Assembly (NCBI GenBank): GCA_029063085.1
Contig: JAIDOW010000048.1
Coordinates: 1-39,191, forward strand
Direction: 5' to 3'
DNA from: Lachnospiraceae bacterium
Lineage (GTDB): Bacteria; Bacillota; Clostridia; Lachnospirales; Lachnospiraceae
Length of the DNA: 39,191 bases
Of this stretch, positions 33,901 to 39,191 are shown piece after piece. The number at the start of each line of letters is the position of its first letter. Position 1 is the stretch's first letter. The notes under the pieces are model-generated. The model did not search any database. It had not been told where the DNA came from and saw only the letters and a list, made by a program, of their open reading frames with translations. The translations under genes were made by a program, and so were the position numbers.

Positions 33901-34565
33901 TAGCCCCATGTATTCTTACGAAGTACCAACTGATGTTCTTCCCTCATTTTAGGAAAATTAAATTGAAAACGGTCATGCTCCACTTGTAAAGCAAGTGCCC
34001 GCTTTTTATGTACATACACCAAAAATTCCTCTAATGCCTGATTCTTATTCAGCGAATCTCTCAGACTTCTATATGCCGCCAGATAATCCTCATGATTCCC
34101 CAGCAGTGTATGTGCAAATTCATCTGAATAAAATACCTGTAATGCTTTATTCCAGTCAGCCTCTGCAAGTGCGGAAAACTTCATCAGATCTTCTAATGCC
34201 ACACCGTTCACATCAATAAATGGTGCCACAATTTCTATATTGTAGGGAATTTCCTTTTCCATTCCGTTACCTATCACATGGATAGCACCTTCAAAAACAC
34301 TGCCTCTTTTTTTACTGGTTCCATCAAAAGAAAATGCGATTTCGCCCTTGCGCCCAATCAGGCTATGGTCATTCAGGCTCAACAAATAAGCATCGTCATA
34401 CACCATCATTTTCATCGGAATGTCGTTTTCAGAAACAACTGTAATGGTTCCTGTATAGACGCTGCCTGCCTCTATTTTTAGTTGTAAGTAGCTTTTTGAA
34501 AGCTTAATCTTCGGGTACTCTATATAAAAGTCCCCTTTTGCATACTGTTCAACTTTACTCTTCAT
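30993..34565 (-). CDS. DUF5717-like giant protein with N-terminal Ig-like domains and alpha-solenoid
   Basis: 1190 aa, matched from memory to DUF5717; function unknown. No signal peptide or membrane segment, so probably cytoplasmic. Two beta-sandwich modules at the N-terminus (about 15-110: FYIEYPKIKLSKSYLQLKIE ... RGSVFEGAIHVIG; and about 205-300: LVLRKNTWGYCSMKVYTDAK ... VVNVMIKKPE). The long middle (310-1000) is helical and repetitive, like a TPR/HEAT solenoid. A beta-rich segment (1040-1110, FRYGIQFGVEKPE, VLFHGENLLYEM) and a helical end follow. The start codon follows a weak GAGAAACTT, with an overlapping divergent promoter region upstream. First gene of the operon. A large scaffold working with the Hsp70-like and TPR proteins is the simplest idea. 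Confidence 0.85.
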   Translation of the reverse strand: MKSKVEQYAKGDFYIEYPKIKLSKSYLQLKIEAGSVYTGTITVVSENDIPMKMMVYDDAYLLSLNDHSLIGRKGEIAFSFDGTSKKRGSVFEGAIHVIGNGMEKEIPYNIEIVAPFIDVNGVALEDLMKFSALAEADWNKALQVFYSDEFAHTLLGNHEDYLAAYRSLRDSLNKNQALEEFLVYVHKKRALALQVEHDRFQFNFPKMREEHQLVLRKNTWGYCSMKVYTDAKFITVHQSEICSMDFAENNCTLSYTLDPEMLDEKESAAGHIILENTYQKIVVNVMIKKPELEPRVLVQHKSEAKLKKLEITALIHNYLDYRIGMLPLSAFIDKTKVALQNLIGFEPDVGIYKLGLLHMGILGGKEENVRQEIRRMEADMDKAMEGPREHCYYLYLKALLSKDARQIVNACEEIERALAKEKDKLFYFWLLIYLDERYQKDKQWLFSQIEGLFMGGYASPVLALEICDLINQEPLLLKKLSPLELAAIRFGLKNHCLSKEAEAEFLQLASREKDFSPQVFSLLAMIYDIEKKPDIIRIICGLLIKGGRLEHRYHSYYLEGIRCGYKIVGIQENYLRSMDKSHYDLIPESVLRYFNYKSFLTDSEFAYLYANVISNKRQYLGQYEEYLPNMAAFMEGQIVKGNMSDDLSVIYSEFLKPQAVTPHFAASIVNVIFKRKLTVVNDNISAVVVSHKELEEETVIPVVNHAAYVDMITESAVISLVDKDQNRFISTIPYKLQKLVDESEYIDILAQYAGDDFRYVLYQYDVLGAYDATNAREVNIARDILAFREISKETKQQAMYGIVRYYHEHLDMDILRSYLDRIDMDYVSPQNGVEFIDDLITCGLYDKAYEAIKRFGHQGVLAEHLIKLVEAVKEFSQYAKEDSLISVAVHLYRMGQDTPEVLSYLADYYQSGLKDMLRLWKRAHRRLARLDLLEENIICELLYTEQWHSDIFMVFESYMRKKRRGMVIKAFFKRASFAYLIEEEEFPGTFFDDLLQQMETGELSDDMCRAAMLLFLSRKAKLEGQEIAWLKKQVEYFIKRGILLPFFRNFKKYLKLPKDLFLMTYVVTRDKAGRQISFRYGIQFGVEKPECNREARMMEVLPGYYMKEFVLFHGENLLYEMAEENAGNTRVYESEGMKAKGETEEYENRFEMLNAMLLNQEIGENQMLINKIDKYLKLAAVIEENLELLE

Positions 34566-34588
34566 AAGTTTCTCGCATTTTATTTTTC

Positions 34589-34624
34589 TTGATGTTTTAT
34601 ATCTTTGAATGTTATAATATGAAA
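34589..34624. promoter_or_regulatory. Overlapping divergent promoters: aminotransferase (+) and DUF5717 operon (-)
   Basis: Plus strand: TTGATG (34589-34594), 18 bp, TATAAT (34613-34618). Minus strand: TTTCAT (34619-34624), 17 bp, TATAAA (34596-34601). They share most of the same bases, so polymerase binding in one direction would exclude the other. The plus one is the better match. Confidence 0.5.
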
Positions 34625-34692
34625 CATATATGTAATGATTATATCAAATTTTACTACATAATGAAAGAAAAAATGGAAAGAAGGTTATTTTT

Positions 34693-35784
34693 ATGGCTAT
34701 ATTACAGGATTCCTTTCACGGAAGTGACTTAGAAGTAATTGCAAAGCGCTATCATATGGAACAGGACTCCATTATTCCATATGGATCAAATGTAAATCCC
34801 CTTGGCATCTCCCCATTGGCAAGGCAGGCACTTTTAGATAATATTGATGCAATCAAAGCATATCCAGACAGAGACTACGTCTCTCTGAAAACTTCTATTT
34901 CCAATTATTGCGGGGCATCCCCAGATCATCTGATTCTTGGCAACGGCACTTCCAATTTAATCAGGCTTACTCTGGAAACCCTTTCTCCAAAAAGGACCCT
35001 GATCGTAGCTCCAACTTATTCGGAATACAGCAGGGCTGCAAAGCTGGTGGGCAGTGAGGTGGATACCTATATGCTCAAAAACCTTGATGATTTTGAGGTT
35101 GATATCGACATGTTTTTAAAAGCGTTAAATGAGTCCTATGAACTTCTGATCATCTGTAACCCAAATAATCCGACCAGCAAAGCCCTGACCAGAGAACAGA
35201 TGGACACTATTTTGGAACGCTGTCTTGAACTTGATATTTTTGTTATGGTGGATGAAACTTATGTAGAATTTGTAAAAGATATTCATCATATTTCTTCTGT
35301 CATTCTCGCAAAAAAATATGAGAACCTGATTATACTTCGCAGTGTTTCCAAATTCTTTGCCGCACCGGGAATCCGCCTCGGTTATGCAATTACAAGCAAC
35401 AAAGACTTTTTAGAAGCAACCTCCAATGGCAAAGTCCCATGGAATATCAATACTTATGCTTCCATCGCCGGTGTTATGTTTGAAGATGAACATTACATCA
35501 ATCTGACAAAAAGCTTAATCCAGACAGAGCGAAACCTGATTTATTCCGCACTGTCCAGCCGCAAGACCATTAAGGTATTCAAACCGGAAGCAAACTTTGT
35601 ACTAATCAAATTATTAAAAGAAGAACAGACTGCATCAGAGGTGTTTGATTATTGTATTGAAAGAGGTTTTATGATTCGCGACTGTACTGATTACGAAGGG
35701 CTGGGTGAAAAATATATACGTTTCTGCTTTATGAAACCCGAACAAAACGATAACATTGTAAATACGATCTTAGAAATTGTATAA
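34693..35784 (+). CDS. PLP-dependent class I/II aminotransferase (HisC/CobD-like)
   Basis: 363 aa, fold-type I PLP enzyme. Markers: YGSNVNPLG at the N-terminus (as in CobD/HisC), GNGTSNLI (83-90), CNPNNPTS (155-162), VDETYVEF (186-193, PLP Asp187), RSVSKFFAAPGIRLGYA with Schiff-base K220 and R228, and IRFCF near the end (carboxylate Arg). CobD (threonine-phosphate decarboxylase) and HisC (histidinol-phosphate aminotransferase) cannot be separated by eye; neither cob nor his genes are adjacent. AAGG lies eight bases before the ATG. Single gene, ended by the strong terminator at 35797-35844. Confidence 0.88.
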   Translation: MAILQDSFHGSDLEVIAKRYHMEQDSIIPYGSNVNPLGISPLARQALLDNIDAIKAYPDRDYVSLKTSISNYCGASPDHLILGNGTSNLIRLTLETLSPKRTLIVAPTYSEYSRAAKLVGSEVDTYMLKNLDDFEVDIDMFLKALNESYELLIICNPNNPTSKALTREQMDTILERCLELDIFVMVDETYVEFVKDIHHISSVILAKKYENLIILRSVSKFFAAPGIRLGYAITSNKDFLEATSNGKVPWNINTYASIAGVMFEDEHYINLTKSLIQTERNLIYSALSSRKTIKVFKPEANFVLIKLLKEEQTASEVFDYCIERGFMIRDCTDYEGLGEKYIRFCFMKPEQNDNIVNTILEIV

Positions 35785-35796
35785 AATACTTACTAA

Positions 35797-35844
35797 AAAA
35801 CGGAACCGCTCCATCTAATCATCTTAGAGGAGCGGTTCCGTTTT
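35797..35844. terminator. Strong bidirectional terminator
   Basis: Arms AAAACGGAACCGCTCC (35797-35812) and GGAGCGGTTCCGTTTT (35829-35844) are perfectly complementary over 16 bp; the 16-nt loop adds a TCTAA/TTAGA helix. The A and T flanks allow use from both the aminotransferase and phosphoglucomutase sides. Confidence 0.93.
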
Positions 35845-35884
35845 CAATTTCACCGAGCAATCCATCAGTTGTATTATATATATT

Positions 35885-37621
35885 CTACATCATTTTATCA
35901 ATCATGGCAAGTACTTCTTCACCTAATTCTTTAGATAATTTTTGGGCATCCTCCAGGGAAGTCCCTTTCACTCCATAATAGAATTTAACTTTTGGCTCTG
36001 TTCCGGAAGGTCTTACACAGATCCATGCATCATCAGACAGGTCATAGTAAAGCACATTAGAACTCGGAAGTCCCGTTGCCGTCACTGCACCGGTTGCAAG
36101 ATTCTTAATAGTATCCTTTTTATAATCCCTTGCAGATAAGACGTCATACTTACCAATCTTAGCTGGTGTATTCTCCCTTAAGGTATTCATTATTTCCTGA
36201 ATCTTTTCCAACCCTTCAATCCCCTTTAAGGAAATCGACTGAATCGCATCAATACAGTATCCATACTTATCATACATGTCCACCATGGCATCCCATAAGG
36301 TTTTACCCTGGCTCTTAAAATAAGCGGCAGCTTCACAAAGTGCCATTGTAGCGACAATTGCATCTTTATCTCTGGCATGTGTACCGATCAGGCATCCATA
36401 GCTTTCCTCAAAACCGAATAAATAAGTTCCTTTACCGGTAGTTTCAAAATTCAGTATCTGCTGACCGATATATTTGAATCCTGTCAGTACCTCAATTAAT
36501 CTGATATCATATGCTTTGGCAATCTCATCTGCCAGATTCGAGGTTACGATCGTCTTAATCAGAGCACCATCCTCTGGAAGGGAGCCATTGATCGCCTTCA
36601 TCTGGCTGATCTCATAATCTGCCAGCAAACAGCCCGACATATTACCAGTTAAAGTAATATATTCTCCTGACTTGGTATCCTTTACATAAACACCCAGACG
36701 ATCTGCATCCGGATCTGTTGCAAGTACCAAATCTGCATCCTTTTCCTTTGCAAGCTTAAGTGCCAGTTCAAATGCTTCCGCTGCTTCAGGATTCGGATAG
36801 CTTACAGTCGGAAATTCACCATCCGGCAATTCCTGTTCCGGTACAACATAAACATTCTCAAATCCGATTTCTTTCAATACCCTTCTTGCCGGTATATTTC
36901 CAGTTCCATGAAGCGGTGTATAAACAATCTTGATATCTTTGCCATATTTATCAATACAATCCTGATGAAGTACCAGTTTCTTAAGCTCTGCTATATAAGC
37001 ATCATCCACTTTTTCCCCTATCGTCTCGTAAAGACCAGCCTTCACGGCTTCTTCCTTATCCATTGTCTTACAGACAGATAAATCAGTAATCGCTTTTACT
37101 TCAGCCATGATACCGTTATCATGCGGTGGTGTAATCTGTGCGCCATCTTCCCAATACACTTTATATCCGTTGTATTCCGGAGGATTATGACTTGCTGTTA
37201 CATTGATTCCAGCAATACAGCCCAAATGACGGACTGCAAAGGATAATTCCGGCGTCGGTCTTAAAGATTCAAAACGATATGCTTTAATTCCATTCGCCGC
37301 CAGACAAAGTGCAGCTTCCTCTGAGAACTCCGGTGACATTCTGCGGGAATCATATGCGATCGCTACCCCTTTGTTCTCTCCTCCCTGCTTCTTAATATAA
37401 TTAGCAAGTCCCTGTGTTGCACGACGTACCACATAAATATTCATGCGGTTAATACCTGCACCGATAATACCTCTTAAACCTGCGGTACCAAATTCCAAAT
37501 CAGCATAAAATCTTTCCTTCTTCTCATCTTCATTATCCGCAATTGCTGCAAGTTCCTTCTTAGTATCCTCATCAAAATACGGATTGTTCATCCATTCCTC
37601 ATAAATCTGCTTATATTCCAT
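35885..37621 (-). CDS. Phosphoglucomutase/phosphomannomutase
   Basis: Interconverts hexose-1- and -6-phosphates (alpha-D-phosphohexomutase family), linking glycogen/cell-wall sugars with glycolysis. 578 aa, normal for the long bacterial PgcA type. Phosphoserine loop TASHNP (S144), Mg loop DPDADRLG (303-310), sugar loop GFEESYG (about 403-409) and C-terminal phosphate loop RPSGTEPKVKFY (about 546-557) are all present, as is FGTAGLRG (44-51). AAAGGGG lies seven bases before the ATG. It lies 55 bp downstream of the PEGA-lipoprotein gene in the same direction. I do not assign a gene symbol because pgm and pgcA cannot be told apart by eye. Confidence 0.95.
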   Translation of the reverse strand: MEYKQIYEEWMNNPYFDEDTKKELAAIADNEDEKKERFYADLEFGTAGLRGIIGAGINRMNIYVVRRATQGLANYIKKQGGENKGVAIAYDSRRMSPEFSEEAALCLAANGIKAYRFESLRPTPELSFAVRHLGCIAGINVTASHNPPEYNGYKVYWEDGAQITPPHDNGIMAEVKAITDLSVCKTMDKEEAVKAGLYETIGEKVDDAYIAELKKLVLHQDCIDKYGKDIKIVYTPLHGTGNIPARRVLKEIGFENVYVVPEQELPDGEFPTVSYPNPEAAEAFELALKLAKEKDADLVLATDPDADRLGVYVKDTKSGEYITLTGNMSGCLLADYEISQMKAINGSLPEDGALIKTIVTSNLADEIAKAYDIRLIEVLTGFKYIGQQILNFETTGKGTYLFGFEESYGCLIGTHARDKDAIVATMALCEAAAYFKSQGKTLWDAMVDMYDKYGYCIDAIQSISLKGIEGLEKIQEIMNTLRENTPAKIGKYDVLSARDYKKDTIKNLATGAVTATGLPSSNVLYYDLSDDAWICVRPSGTEPKVKFYYGVKGTSLEDAQKLSKELGEEVLAMIDKMM

Positions 37622-37676
37622 AATAAACCCCTTTCTTTCATAAAATATAATTTATATATATAAAGAATTTTATAAA

Positions 37677-39104
37677 TTACTCTATCAAGCTGGTTATTGA
37701 TATCAAATCATCATATTTAAGAGAGACATCTTTGCTGTCATCTACAAAAGTAACTGTATAACTCTTGGATAAATATCCCAATTTACTAAATGTAATTATA
37801 TGACTTCCCGTTACTTTTGTAAAGGATATCGGGGCAATTCCTAAATATTCACCGTCAAAATAGACACTGGCCCCAACCGGTGCTGAAATTGTAACTTTAT
37901 TGGAAGTCTTTGTTCCGGTTGTCGTTGAAACATCCTTCACATTATCATTTTCTGATGTACTGCTTTGCGTTGTCCCATCCTGAGTAGAATCTTCCGTACT
38001 TGTATTCTTTTCTGTAGTCTGATTCGAATTATTCTGTTTTCTTGTCGTACCGGAAGAGGATTGGCCTTCCGTAGTTCCATCCTCTGACTGCAAGGTATAT
38101 TCCTTAATCTTATATGCATAATTCACATTGAACGAAGCACTGTAACTCTGATAACCCTCTGCAATAATATTAATCTTGTGTTTTCCATATATGATATCCA
38201 CTGCGCCTTCCGTATTGACCCGTTTCCCGTCAATATAAACAGCAGCATCCGACGGTGTCACCTTAAATAAAACAGAACCTATCTGCTTCGGCTCTATGGC
38301 TATATCCGCTAATGACACATCTATTTCCTGATTTTTCAAGACCTCTACTGTCTTTGTCCCTACATCATTATCTTTTGCGATACGAAGTGTATACTCTCCT
38401 TCCCTTACAGTAAGCAGCATATCCTCCGTCACCGGAACGATCACATCATATCCAATCTCTACCATCCCTCCAATGTAAGACGCATAATCAGAAAGTCTCA
38501 CATATCCATGTCCCAGTTCCACATACATGGAACAGACCACATCATTACACAGCCAGATGGTAAGCTGATCCTCCGAACAGATTTCATTCAATCCAATTTC
38601 ATTATTATCGGAAAATGCACTGATATTATCATTCATACGATAGCTTGTCCCGTTAATCCTGACCGTTCTTTCCAGATTGTCAATCACAGCCCCTGAAATT
38701 CCCTCCATTTTGCGAATACTCCCATCCTCGCTCATATGCAGGGAGATCAGCTTATCCCGGTTTGCATCATATACCACATCTACAATACTTCCAAGCCCCA
38801 CTTGGGACATAGACAAAATATCACCATACTTATCCCTGACATCCGCCCCGCCATTAAAGGTAAGTGTAATCTCCGTCTCATAATTAACTGCCCGGAGCGT
38901 AATTTTTTCATTTACGTCATCCAGATTGCAGATAATGGCAAACATAGATACCTCTTCGGCCGGTATCACCTCATCATCATAGGAAGGAACTGTAATTTCC
39001 TTTCCACATCCGGTCATAACAAAGCCCAGACACCAAAACAGCATAAGCATAGTGATACATTGTTTTATTATTTGATTGTTAAATCTTTTCATTTGTCTTT
39101 TCAT
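37677..39104 (-). CDS. PEGA-domain surface lipoprotein
   Basis: About 475 aa. The signal peptide ends in a lipobox MTGC (Cys33). An extracellular beta-rich N-terminal half (35-280) follows, and PEGA domains come next: VLFKVTPSDAAVYIDGKRV near the middle and, after a Ser/Thr/Gln/Asn-rich linker (about 340-395), VTISAPVGASVYFDGEYLGI at the C-terminus. PEGA modules are typical of surface layers in Gram-positive bacteria. The frame opens at 39116 with TTG, but GGAG (39111-39114) fits the ATG at 39104. Function unknown, perhaps binding of wall polymers. It may share a transcript with phosphoglucomutase. The promoter region is cut by the window end. Confidence 0.87.
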   Translation of the reverse strand: MKRQMKRFNNQIIKQCITMLMLFWCLGFVMTGCGKEITVPSYDDEVIPAEEVSMFAIICNLDDVNEKITLRAVNYETEITLTFNGGADVRDKYGDILSMSQVGLGSIVDVVYDANRDKLISLHMSEDGSIRKMEGISGAVIDNLERTVRINGTSYRMNDNISAFSDNNEIGLNEICSEDQLTIWLCNDVVCSMYVELGHGYVRLSDYASYIGGMVEIGYDVIVPVTEDMLLTVREGEYTLRIAKDNDVGTKTVEVLKNQEIDVSLADIAIEPKQIGSVLFKVTPSDAAVYIDGKRVNTEGAVDIIYGKHKINIIAEGYQSYSASFNVNYAYKIKEYTLQSEDGTTEGQSSSGTTRKQNNSNQTTEKNTSTEDSTQDGTTQSSTSENDNVKDVSTTTGTKTSNKVTISAPVGASVYFDGEYLGIAPISFTKVTGSHIITFSKLGYLSKSYTVTFVDDSKDVSLKYDDLISITSLIE

Positions 39105-39191
39105 TATTTTCTCCAATATTAAATCTTATCTTTATCCAAAACAATCTTATTAAATACACGGTAAAACCTGTCTATGTGCATACAAAAAATA

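Overview
The window looks like a chromosomal segment of a low-GC Firmicute, most likely a gut Lachnospiraceae (Clostridium cluster XIVa). The evidence is AT-rich DNA with strong AGGAGG ribosome-binding sites, long secreted repeat proteins with DUF6273, BIG2 and BspA-type LRR domains, a viroplasmin-RNase H fusion, PEGA lipoproteins, and two very distinctive proteins that I match from memory to DUF5716 and DUF5717. I see no rRNA, tRNA, CRISPR array, complete insertion sequence or prophage module.

Left part (1-8.4 kb, all minus strand): a three-gene MacAB-like efflux operon (ATPase, membrane-fusion adaptor, FtsX-type permease), whose promoter has 11-bp-spaced direct repeats and two near-adjacent palindromes. 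Next come an 839-aa secreted protein with two 134-aa repeats, a frameshifted small lipoprotein gene, and endonuclease IV (nfo). Middle left (8.5-18.2 kb, minus): a 1575-aa secreted protein with three exact-period 216-bp repeats and a BspA-like LRR tail, exodeoxyribonuclease III, and an rnhA-deoC-GH9 lipoprotein operon. A possible non-coding RNA on the minus strand, ending in a clear intrinsic terminator, lies between rnhA and a plus-strand AraC regulator.

Central accessory region (18.6-27.3 kb): AraC regulator; an uncharacterised three-gene operon headed by a 60-aa protein with a striking HHGRCDVGSPW tail; two paralogous ~90-100-aa proteins flanking a divergent XRE regulator; an Rpn-type PD-(D/E)XK nuclease/transposase-like gene whose 3' part and terminator region are tandemly duplicated, with a different number of 12-bp repeats in each copy; then a plus-strand pair made of a FabH/KAS III-like enzyme lacking the usual histidine and a six-TM methyl-accepting receptor.

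Right part (27.3-39.2 kb): the most distinctive block is a four-gene minus-strand operon: DUF5717-like giant protein, DUF5716-like protein with a degenerate Hsp70/actin (ASKHA) fold, a TPR-like protein, and a two-TM coiled-coil protein. It carries two copies of a structured intergenic repeat whose hairpin arms have changed in a compensated way, plus another structured spacer. This is the best candidate for an undescribed system. It is followed by a divergent PLP aminotransferase, a strong bidirectional terminator, phosphoglucomutase, and a PEGA-domain lipoprotein. All functional calls rest on reading motifs by eye; no database search was possible.
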